DNA from: JAQVQN01 sp964428885
Lineage (GTDB): Bacteria; Verrucomicrobiota; Kiritimatiellia; RFP12; UBA1067
Direction: 5' to 3'
DNA: 16,072 nt
Assembly: GCA_964428885.1 (NCBI GenBank)
Contig: CAYRZP010000046.1
Location: forward strand, 1-16,072
The notes under the pieces were generated by a model. The model was not told the DNA's origin. It ran no database searches and saw only the letters and a list, made by a program, of their open reading frames with translations. Below, one piece after another: positions 7,974-13,211 of the stretch (position 1 is its first letter; each line of letters begins with the position of its first letter). The translations under genes and the position numbers were made by a program.

Positions 7974-7989
7974 TGGTCTCCGAAGACCA
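7974..7989. other. Short perfect hairpin after pncC
   Basis: TGGTCT and AGACCA form a 6-bp stem around CCGA (TCGG on the other strand), in the 139-bp gap between convergent pncC and the UroD-like gene. No U-run follows on either strand, so termination is unproven. The rest of the gap has low-complexity CT/CA runs (about 7990-8020). Confidence 0.3.
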
Positions 7990-8089
7990 CGCTCTCACGT
8001 ACACACACTCTCTCTCATCCTCTTATCGGTGTTTATCCGAGTGCGTCCGTGGTTCATATCCGTTCCCAGGACAGCGCCTGATAGCGCCG

Positions 8090-9352
8090 TCACTTGTACA
8101 GCTTCGCGATCTCCTCCTTAGCCACCTTGCACCAGGCGATCGCGCGCTCGGGATCCTGCTGGATCGTGTCATGGTCTTTCATGATGATCTCAAGGTGGCA
8201 TCCCTTGGTCTTCTCAAGGATGTCGCGGATATCCCTGCGTGCCGCATCTTCCTCAAACGTGCCTGACGATAGGATCGCTGGATCGGGACGGCAAGAGTAG
8301 ACATACTTGTCCTGCAAGGCCGCCGCCATCTTGGCGCGGTCGCAGGTCGGCGAAACGCTGACGCGGCGAATGTTGGGGATGTCCTTCAGATAATGCCAGC
8401 GTTCGGACATCGGCTCGCAGCAGCCGTAGCAGACCAGGCCGAAGCGCGAGATCACCGGTTTCTGGTATTGCAGGATGAACTCGTCGAAGAGCTCCGGCGC
8501 CAGGGCTTTGGTGTCCTGGCTCTCGAAAAGCGCCCACAGGTCCTTGGCGCGCGCCGTGCCCTGATAATCCTTGGCGGGCAGTTCGTTGGTCCAGCCGAAG
8601 CCTCCGGAACCGATGTAATCGCCCTCGTTGTTGAGGCTGTAAAGACCCGCGTTCTCAAGAAACGCGATCAGGTCCAGCGTGCCGTCGCGCAAGAAGGCCA
8701 TCAGGTTATGCACGCCGGCGGGGTTGTTCTTGATGTCTTTCTGAAACGCCGCCAGCCCGCGCAGCTTGATCAGCTCGCGCGTCAGCCCCAAAGACCAGTA
8801 CCACTGCTCGCGCAGCTTCACCGGCAGCACCCGGTCGAAAACTTCTCGCGCCACATGCACTTTCTCGGTTGTGGCGTCACGGTCCACCGTAATCACCTGG
8901 AACTGCAGGCCGCTCAAATCGTTCAGGTCCTTGAGGGACGGCTTGGGGTTGACCGACGAGGTGTCCGGGCCCCAGAAGGTGCGCTTATAGACCCATCCCA
9001 CCTTGAAGCGGCTTTCGACCACCCGGTCGTCCCCCATTTTTTCGCCCCAGAAAATTTCCTTGCGCAAGCGGTGCTCCCAGTGGCGCGCCAGCGGATTGAC
9101 GCATTCGAGGTCGCGCTCCGGAATGATCTCGCGCCAACTGAATTCAGGATCGCAGAGGATCAGCGGGCGCGCCGCCTTCAACGAGTTTGTCCGCATCCAA
9201 AGCGTTTTCTTTTCGGCTTCGACCTGCCGCGTGGACAACGCCATCACCCGCTCACCCAACCTTCTGAGCACATCCCGCTCCGCAGGCGTGATCGTCAGGT
9301 CCGCGACATGCGTGTCCAGAACCACCTTGCCCGGCTGATCATGGTCATTCAT
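8090..9352 (-). CDS. UroD/MtaA-superfamily-like protein of unknown substrate
   Basis: The 420-residue soluble protein has no signal peptide or membrane segment. I recognise the general style of uroporphyrinogen-decarboxylase/cobalamin-methyltransferase-like proteins that are common and uncharacterised in PVC and Clostridia genomes. The N-terminal half is charged and helical and includes WREIIPERDLEC (73-84). The C-terminal half has a barrel-like pattern with VCYGCCEP (307-314), VSVSPTCD (331-338), VYSCRPDPA (351-359) and a final helix. Cys308, Cys311, Cys312, Cys337 and Cys354 are candidates for zinc or thiol chemistry, as in MtaA-type methyltransferases (inference). It is not a housekeeping HemE: the porphyrin-binding N-terminal RQAGR motif is absent. 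AAAGGGG lies about 9 nt before the ATG. No corrinoid-protein gene or other hem gene is adjacent. Function unknown; family call moderate. Confidence 0.6.
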   Translation of the reverse strand: MNDHDQPGKVVLDTHVADLTITPAERDVLRRLGERVMALSTRQVEAEKKTLWMRTNSLKAARPLILCDPEFSWREIIPERDLECVNPLARHWEHRLRKEIFWGEKMGDDRVVESRFKVGWVYKRTFWGPDTSSVNPKPSLKDLNDLSGLQFQVITVDRDATTEKVHVAREVFDRVLPVKLREQWYWSLGLTRELIKLRGLAAFQKDIKNNPAGVHNLMAFLRDGTLDLIAFLENAGLYSLNNEGDYIGSGGFGWTNELPAKDYQGTARAKDLWALFESQDTKALAPELFDEFILQYQKPVISRFGLVCYGCCEPMSERWHYLKDIPNIRRVSVSPTCDRAKMAAALQDKYVYSCRPDPAILSSGTFEEDAARRDIRDILEKTKGCHLEIIMKDHDTIQQDPERAIAWCKVAKEEIAKLYK

Positions 9353-9465
9353 AAAACCAAACCCCTTTCTTTTAGCGCACCGTTGTTGTTGACGCCTTCC
9401 CGCGCCAAGTCGCCCGGAAAGGACCGGGCGGGTCGCCTTGCGCGCGGTCCCGCTATTATGTCGGC
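9353..9465 (-). promoter_or_regulatory. Structured leader of UroD-like gene
   Basis: The predicted ~107-nt leader contains two mutually exclusive hairpins. CGCCCGG (9411-9417) pairs with CCGGGCG (9424-9430), while GGACCG (9421-9426) can instead pair with CGGTCC (9445-9450). The shared segment makes an attenuator or riboswitch-like arrangement possible. I do not recognise a known riboswitch core (no clear B12 box), so this is structure only. Confidence 0.3.
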
Positions 9466-9494
9466 ATTATACCGGACGACGGCGCGATTGTCTA
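9466..9494 (-). promoter_or_regulatory. Strong promoter of UroD-like gene
   Basis: On the minus strand TAGACA (9489-9494, 5/6) and a perfect TATAAT (9466-9471) are separated by exactly 17 nt. This is the best sigma70-type match in the window. Transcription would begin near 9459, leaving a leader of about 107 nt before the ATG. Confidence 0.6.
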
Positions 9495-9552
9495 TAGCGC
9501 GCGGACATTGAAATATTGGCCGGGCGCGCTTGCGCTTTTTTGCGACCGCGCC

Positions 9553-10497
9553 TCAGAGCTTGAGCAGGGCGCGGGCCTGATCGTAGAACGGCGCGAGGTC
9601 GATCTTGCGGTTGGCCTGGCCTAGCGTGCCGTCGAAAACATGCGCCGCCTGCCCGCTTTCCAGGCCGGCGATGAACCTGCCGAATTTAGTGCCTTCTTTT
9701 TTGAGGTTCATCAGGATCTCGACACACGCCGTGCCGCGGGTGACAGCCTCGCTGATCATGCCGGTGGACTCGGCCGTTACGAAAACGCGCGCGCCCAGCG
9801 TCACGAAAGCCGGGATCGGGTTGAACCTGTCGCGGCTGTAGATCAGCTTGTAGTCAAAAGGATAGCCCTCCGCCAGAGCCTCGATCTCAGGCGGCGTGCG
9901 GCGCGAGGTGGTCAGCCAATGCTCATGGTCCGGCGTGAGGGCGAAGATGCGGTCAAGGTCGCGCCGCATATCCTCGGTCTTCATGGCGGCGATCGCGTTG
10001 GGCCCGCCTATGATGACGGCCGCGCCCGGCCGCGCGGGCGTGTGTCGTTGGCGGAAGGCGGCCACGCCGGCCTCGTAGAACTCCTCGTCAGGGGCGGACA
10101 GGTTCACCGGCAGGGGGATGATGTTGGGGTATGGCCGCGGACGGTCGAAGCTCGGCGCCAGGATGCAGTCGAAGTTCATCTTCTTGTAGCCGCTGGGATA
10201 AAGGATCGCCACGACCGGGATGCCGCGGCGGCGGCCCGCGATCTTGCCGGGGTAGAAAGCGGTCGAGCCGGTGCAGACCACCGCGTCGTAATACCCTTCC
10301 GCGTTCTCGATCTTGAAAGGGAAGTCCACGACAAAGCCCAGACGGTCAATCAGGTAAGAGAGGGCCTTGTGGAACCTGGTCGGATAGGACGCGAGCGCCA
10401 GGTCGAAGTCGTAGCCCATCGCCCGGCAGAAAGCTTTCGACTGGTTCTCGTGGCCCGCCTTGCCGTCGGTGACGATCAGCAGTTTCTTTTTATTCAT
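9553..10497 (-). CDS. ELM1/GtrOC1-family protein (predicted GT-B-like)
   Basis: A 314-residue protein of the bacterial ELM1-like family (homologues of plant mitochondrial fission factor ELM1). The bacterial members have a glycosyltransferase-B-like fold and are often met near cell-envelope genes; the reaction is not established. Signatures are DGKAGHENQ (11-19), TGSTAFYPG (76-84), IIGGPNA (162-168), TTSRRTP (196-202) and TAESTGMISEA (241-251), all where the family expects them, so the protein is full length. The ATG at 10495-10497 has no clear Shine-Dalgarno. A perfect 7-bp inverted repeat sits just upstream. The gene lies 62 bp downstream of the XRE regulator on the same strand and may be co-transcribed or regulated by it. 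The UroD-like gene behind it has its own promoter. Association with lipid A or envelope sugar metabolism is family-level inference. Confidence 0.82.
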   Translation of the reverse strand: MNKKKLLIVTDGKAGHENQSKAFCRAMGYDFDLALASYPTRFHKALSYLIDRLGFVVDFPFKIENAEGYYDAVVCTGSTAFYPGKIAGRRRGIPVVAILYPSGYKKMNFDCILAPSFDRPRPYPNIIPLPVNLSAPDEEFYEAGVAAFRQRHTPARPGAAVIIGGPNAIAAMKTEDMRRDLDRIFALTPDHEHWLTTSRRTPPEIEALAEGYPFDYKLIYSRDRFNPIPAFVTLGARVFVTAESTGMISEAVTRGTACVEILMNLKKEGTKFGRFIAGLESGQAAHVFDGTLGQANRKIDLAPFYDQARALLKL

Positions 10498-10498
10498 A

Positions 10499-10520
10499 CG
10501 CGGTTCAGAATATAACCGCG
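10499..10520. promoter_or_regulatory. Operator-like inverted repeat before ELM1 gene
   Basis: CGCGGTT (10499-10505) and AACCGCG (10514-10520) are perfect inverted repeats around 8 nt. They begin one base upstream of the ELM1 start codon and cover a TATATT that could be a -10. The repeat could be a dimeric regulator site or an mRNA hairpin masking the start region. Confidence 0.35.
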
Positions 10521-10559
10521 CAGCCGCGACAGTGCCATAAAAAAATAGCTGCGCCTACC

Positions 10560-11108
10560 TCAGACTTGCAGCGCACGCCATTCCGCGATATCGCGCCTCC
10601 GGCGCGCGGCCCATTCCGCTGTTTCGGCCAGGGTGCCCGAGACGGTGTCCGTGACTTTCGGCCGACCGCAGTCAGGGCAGCAGGCGCCTTGCGTCAAGGC
10701 CGCGCCGCAATTGGGGCAGCGGCGCTCCAAAAGCTCGCCGCATACCGCGCATGCGCTGGCATCGCGCGCGCCGCTAGGCTGCGCGGCCGGCCAGAAGAGC
10801 AGGCGGCCTTCCACGAGATAGGGCACATTCGACAGGCAGGCTGCGTTGGGGCAGAAAGGGTGACCCGACAAGGGCACGGCCGGGCGTTCCGGCGTTTGCA
10901 GGCTATCTGCGGGGTCGAGCTTGACCTCCAGTATATCGGCGATGCGCTGGACGCTCTCCCAGGCTATCTTCGACGCCTGCCCCGCCTCCAACATGCTGAT
11001 CGCCGACTGCTTGCAGCCAACCCGGGCCGCAAGCGCACTCTGCGTGATTCCCTTGGCGCGCCGCGCCTCAGCCAGACTGCGGCAGCAAGTTATGGAAAGA
11101 TTCGCCAT
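10560..11108 (-). CDS. XRE-type HTH regulator with multi-Cys zinc-ribbon tail
   Basis: A 182-residue protein. Residues 11-66 form a Cro/C1-type helix-turn-helix (AEARRAKGITQSALAARVG, then QSAISMLEAG), so it is a DNA-binding regulator. The C-terminal half holds four cysteine pairs: C86-x4-C91, C120-x2-C123, C131-x2-C134 (CPNCG) and C144-x2-C147 (CPDCG). These can make two zinc ribbons. FCPNAAC at 85-91 followed by GRLLFWPA looks like one finger knuckle and a beta-hairpin. Tail residues 155-182 are helical. Zinc ribbons here could sense metal or redox state, or bind a partner (inference). The ATG lies about 20 nt after a consensus TATAAT and lacks a clear Shine-Dalgarno, while repeated motifs upstream suggest autoregulation. 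The next gene downstream is the ELM1-family gene. The target is unknown. Confidence 0.75.
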   Translation of the reverse strand: MANLSITCCRSLAEARRAKGITQSALAARVGCKQSAISMLEAGQASKIAWESVQRIADILEVKLDPADSLQTPERPAVPLSGHPFCPNAACLSNVPYLVEGRLLFWPAAQPSGARDASACAVCGELLERRCPNCGAALTQGACCPDCGRPKVTDTVSGTLAETAEWAARRRRDIAEWRALQV

Positions 11109-11134
11109 GGGGAACAGTATGCCCTGAACCGCAG

Positions 11135-11140
11135 ATTATA
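11135..11140 (-). promoter_or_regulatory. Consensus -10 box for XRE gene
   Basis: Minus-strand TATAAT lies at 11135-11140, about 26 nt before the XRE start. At the normal 17-nt distance the -35 (TATGTT) is poor, and a better TTGATA is only 13 nt away. That suggests a weak or activator/repressor-dependent promoter. The box overlaps a TTATACACA motif. Confidence 0.45.
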
Positions 11141-11229
11141 CACAAGCGAAAGATATCAACATATTATCACCAGTGTTATCTTGTTTATTGCCAAATATAT
11201 ATGACTTATCAACATAGTTATTATCACCT
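11136..11229 (+). repeat. AT-rich cluster of TTATC direct repeats / DnaA-box-like motifs
   Basis: TTATACACA (11136-11144) matches TTATNCACA, the DnaA-box consensus. ATATCAACATA (11153-11163) followed directly by TTATCACC (11164-11171) is repeated as TTATCAACATA (11206-11216) followed after 4 nt by TTATCACC (11221-11228). TTATCAACA at 11206-11214 is one base off the DnaA consensus. The repeats cover the -35 region and upstream of the XRE gene, so they may be its operator, DnaA sites, or both. Confidence 0.45.
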
Positions 11230-11249
11230 GTTTATAACCGCCTGTGATT

Positions 11250-11460
11250 TAGCGTGTGGCTCATAGCCTTCGAGTGCGGAGGCGATTTTGGAGTGCATGC
11301 GGCAATGAGATGCGTGTTGGTTACGATTTGGGCGCTGGGCAAGTAGGGCGGGACGTTTCGGACCACCAAGAAAGCCGACGGCTCGCGGTGGCGCTCGCCC
11401 GCCAGTCCTACGGTCAGACATGCGTTGGGAGGAGTGCCCTCGCGAGCCGCAGAGACACAA
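11250..11460 (+). pseudogene. Disrupted ORF-like relic
   Basis: In one plus-strand frame the sequence reads as protein-like up to a TAG at 11344-11346, then continues without a stop through residues such as FRTTKKADGSRWRSPASPTV and RAAETQKGF into the terminator. It has no plausible ribosome site or intact start, and the overlapping minus-strand frames look no better. It resembles debris of a short repeated or mobile gene, but I cannot name the family. It may also be plain non-coding GC-rich DNA. Confidence 0.25.
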
Positions 11461-11496
11461 AAAGGGTTCAGGTGCCTTTTCACCTGAACCCTTTTT
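11459..11496 (-). terminator. Intrinsic terminator of rpsP-trmD-rplS
   Basis: A perfect 16-bp inverted repeat: AAAAAGGGTTCAGGTG (11459-11474), a 6-nt loop, then CACCTGAACCCTTTTT (11481-11496). On the minus strand the GC stem is followed by UUUUU, and it lies 38 nt after the rplS stop. It is symmetric, so it would also stop plus-strand transcripts. Confidence 0.9.
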
Positions 11497-11534
11497 CACG
11501 TTTCACGCCGCTGTGCGCGGCGCTCGCGCCTGTC

Positions 11535-11897
11535 TCAAGCCTCGCGCAGGCGCGCCTTCTTGCCGGTGAGCTTGCGCAGATAGTACAGTTTCGCGCGGCG
11601 CACGCGGGCTGAGCGCTCGACCTCAACGCGGTCGATGTAGGGGGAGTTGACCGGGAAGACCTTTTCGACGCCGACGCCGAACGAGATGCGCCGCACCGTG
11701 AAGGTGGCGTTGTTGCCGCCGCCGCCGTCCTGGGCTATGACCGTGCCGGCAAAGGCCTGCAGGCGCTCTTTTTCGCCTTCCTTGATCTTCACGAAAACCT
11801 TCACGTTGTCGCCGACCTTGAACTCTAACACCTTCTTGCCTTCGTTCGCCTTGGCGACCTGCTCGGCATTGATCTTGTCAATCGCTTTCGCAATCAT
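11535..11897 (-). CDS. rplS: 50S ribosomal protein L19
   Basis: L19 sits at the interface of the 30S and 50S subunits. The 120-residue product carries the family signatures: KIKEGEKERLQAFAGTVIAQ (57-76), FTVRRISFGVGVEKVFPVNS (86-105) and ARVRRAKLYYLRKLTGKKAR (97-residue region onward, near the C-terminus). Length is normal (about 115-130). The start is fixed by AAGGAG about 7 nt upstream of the ATG at 11895-11897. It follows trmD by 53 nt on the same strand and is the last gene of the operon, with a strong terminator 38 nt downstream. Confidence 0.97.
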   Translation of the reverse strand: MIAKAIDKINAEQVAKANEGKKVLEFKVGDNVKVFVKIKEGEKERLQAFAGTVIAQDGGGGNNATFTVRRISFGVGVEKVFPVNSPYIDRVEVERSARVRRAKLYYLRKLTGKKARLREA

Positions 11898-11950
11898 TTC
11901 CCTACTCCTTAACTGTCAACTTCAATCCCTCAACTTCATATGTCCGGCGC

Positions 11951-12634
11951 TCACTGGAGCAAGTCCGGACGCCTTCTGGCCGTCCTGTCCAACGCCTGCC
12001 GCCCGCACCAGGCCTCCATTTCGCCGTGGTTCCCGCTCTGCAGGACCGTCGGCACCGCCATCCCTCTGTACACCGGCGGCCGCGTATACTGCGGCGCCTC
12101 CAGCAACCCCTCCGAGAAGGACTCGCTGCGCACCGCCTCCTCGCCGCCGCCCAGCACGCCTGGCAACAGCCGCACCACCGCGTCCACCACCACCGCCGCC
12201 GGCAGAACGCCGTTGGTCAGCACGTAGTCGCCGATCGACAGCTCGTCGGTCACCAGCGCCTCGCGCACCCTCTCGTCAATGCCCTCGTAGTGGCCACAGA
12301 CGAAGATCAGGTGCCGCTCCTTCGCCAGCCTGCGGGCCTCGGCCTGAATGAACCGTCGGCCGGAAGGGGTCATCATGATCACCCTGGCCTCCGGCGTGCG
12401 GACGGCCTCGACGGCCTCGAACCACAGCTCCGGCTTCATGATCATCCCTGGGCCACCGCCGTACGGACGGTCGTCGGCGGTCCGACGCGCGTCATGCGCG
12501 AAATCCCTCAAGTCTACCGTCCTGAAAACAACCCGTCCCAGCCTGGCCGCCCGCCGCAACATGCTCTCTTCGATAAACCCGCGCAGCATGCCCGGAAAAA
12601 CCGTCAGCACATCGATCTGCATGGGGCCGCTCAT
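11951..12634 (-). CDS. trmD: tRNA (guanine37-N1)-methyltransferase TrmD
   Basis: TrmD methylates N1 of G37 next to the anticodon of a set of tRNAs using SAM, preventing +1 frameshifts. It is an essential trefoil-knot dimer. Signatures are DDRPYGGGPGM (54-64), the SAM-loop CGHYEGIDER (113-122), ELSIGDYVLTNGVLPA (131-146, knot) and LLEAPQYTRP...SGNH (177-204). The family usually reads DSF before GLLE, where Asp is the proposed catalytic base (Asp169 in E. coli numbering). Here it is ESF (171-173), a conservative change. The 227-residue length is slightly short for the family (about 230-250). The upstream ATG at 12632-12634 follows the rpsP stop by 14 nt; Met5 is an alternative start. The rimM gene that usually precedes trmD is absent. 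Confidence 0.96.
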   Translation of the reverse strand: MSGPMQIDVLTVFPGMLRGFIEESMLRRAARLGRVVFRTVDLRDFAHDARRTADDRPYGGGPGMIMKPELWFEAVEAVRTPEARVIMMTPSGRRFIQAEARRLAKERHLIFVCGHYEGIDERVREALVTDELSIGDYVLTNGVLPAAVVVDAVVRLLPGVLGGGEEAVRSESFSEGLLEAPQYTRPPVYRGMAVPTVLQSGNHGEMEAWCGRQALDRTARRRPDLLQ

Positions 12635-12648
12635 ACCGGGTAGCCCCG

Positions 12649-12903
12649 TCAGACAGCCGAGGCTCCGGCCTTGCGCGTCTTTTTTACCATGCTGGCCACG
12701 GTCTCGCTCATGCGGGCGCCCTTGGAAAGCCAGTAGTCCACGCGCTCAATGTCCAGCTTGTAGTTCTCGCCCGACTGCCTCGGAAGGTACCAGCCGAGGA
12801 TCTCCAAGAACTTGCCGTCGCGTGGCGACCGCTCGTCAGTCGCCACAACGCGGTAAGCGGCATTGTTGTTGCTGCCTGTTCTGCGAAGTCTGATTTTGAC
12901 CAT
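12649..12903 (-). CDS. rpsP: 30S ribosomal protein S16
   Basis: S16 is an early-assembly 30S protein. The 84-residue product shows the standard opening MVKIRLRRTGSNNNAAYRVV and the DERSPRDGKFLEILGWYLP stretch, with the ERVDYWLSKGARMSETV block near residues 53-69. Length is normal. GGAGG (12909-12913) lies 5 nt before the ATG. It is the first gene of the operon with trmD and rplS. In many bacteria rimM, whose product helps 30S maturation and binds S19, follows here; it is missing. Confidence 0.97.
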   Translation of the reverse strand: MVKIRLRRTGSNNNAAYRVVATDERSPRDGKFLEILGWYLPRQSGENYKLDIERVDYWLSKGARMSETVASMVKKTRKAGASAV

Positions 12904-12925
12904 TTTTTCCTCCGTGAAACGTTTT

Positions 12926-12955
12926 ATAGTATCAATAAGGTCTTGCCGGATTCAA
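12926..12955 (-). promoter_or_regulatory. Candidate rpsP promoter
   Basis: On the minus strand TTGAAT (12950-12955) and TACTAT (12926-12931) lie 18 nt apart, 4/6 each against sigma70 consensus. Transcription would begin near 12919. If this is the promoter, the long hairpin lies upstream of the transcript and not in its leader. Confidence 0.3.
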
Positions 12956-12992
12956 GCGGAATTGACGGACGACGTATTTTTTTTACAGAGTT

Positions 12993-13057
12993 GTCGATTG
13001 AAAAAGTAAACGCGCCACCGGCGGAGCCGGGGAGGCGCGTTTAGTTTGTCAATCGAC
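12993..13057. repeat. 65-nt near-perfect long hairpin upstream of rpsP
   Basis: The outer arms are GTCGATTGA (12993-13001) and TCAATCGAC (13049-13057). The second arms are TAAACGCGCC (13007-13016) and GGCGCGTTTA (13034-13043). Between them AAAAG and GTTTG pair at the central AAA/TTT, leaving two single mismatches. The tip has CCGGC (13018-13022) against GCCGG (13026-13030). The stem is about 24 positions plus a 5-bp tip. No U-run follows on either strand, so it is not an ordinary terminator. It could be an extragenic repeat, a miniature transposable element or a regulatory structure. Confidence 0.7.
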
Positions 13058-13119
13058 CGAAAACAGTCCTCGTTTAGCGACCGTCGGTCGCGCCGTAAAG
13101 CGGGCCAAATAAAAGCGCT

Positions 13120-13146
13120 CTGACAAACCAAATTAGCTTGTATCAT
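13120..13146 (+). promoter_or_regulatory. Candidate xylanase promoter
   Basis: CTGACA (13120-13125) and TATCAT (13141-13146) match consensus at 5/6 each, but the spacing is only 15 nt. A leader of about 60 nt would precede the ATG at 13212. Confidence 0.3.
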
Positions 13147-13211
13147 AGTTGGCAAATGGCGATCATGAGTTTTCGAAGTTTGTGCAAGCTGAAGGAAAGA
13201 GAGCTGAGATT

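Larger units (their letters stand above)
11109..11534. other. Long intergenic region between XRE gene and rplS
   Basis: This 426-bp region has three parts. At about 11130-11240 is an AT-rich stretch, unlike the GC-rich surroundings, with repeated TTATC motifs and the XRE promoter. At about 11250-11460 is GC-rich sequence with long but interrupted reading frames on both strands and no convincing start. At 11459-11496 is the rplS terminator. No tRNA or recognisable RNA gene was seen. Confidence 0.6.
12904..13211. promoter_or_regulatory. Divergent intergenic region, rpsP/xylanase
   Basis: The region is about 308 bp. Reading away from rpsP, it holds the Shine-Dalgarno, a candidate rpsP promoter (12926-12955), an 8-T run (12977-12984), a very long hairpin (12993-13057), a small GCGACC/GGTCGC hairpin (13077-13091) and a candidate promoter for the xylanase (13120-13146). 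A 67-codon frame on the minus strand spans the hairpin and is not credible as a gene. Confidence 0.55.

Noticed and set aside
9520..9542. GCGC-loop-GCGC followed by TTTTTT on the plus strand
   Set aside because: It looks terminator-like, but no plus-strand gene ends near it; the stem is only 4 bp.
9640..10515. Long plus-strand frame opposite the ELM1 gene
   Set aside because: Arg/Ala/Gly-rich translation typical of an antisense shadow in GC-rich DNA; the minus strand carries a clear family match.
11224..11499. 91-codon minus-strand frame after rplS
   Set aside because: It begins inside the rplS terminator, has no ribosome site and its composition is not gene-like.
12952..13155. 67-codon frame on the minus strand across the long hairpin
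   Set aside because: No ribosome site, no recognisable domain, and it spans a strong hairpin and intergenic AT runs.
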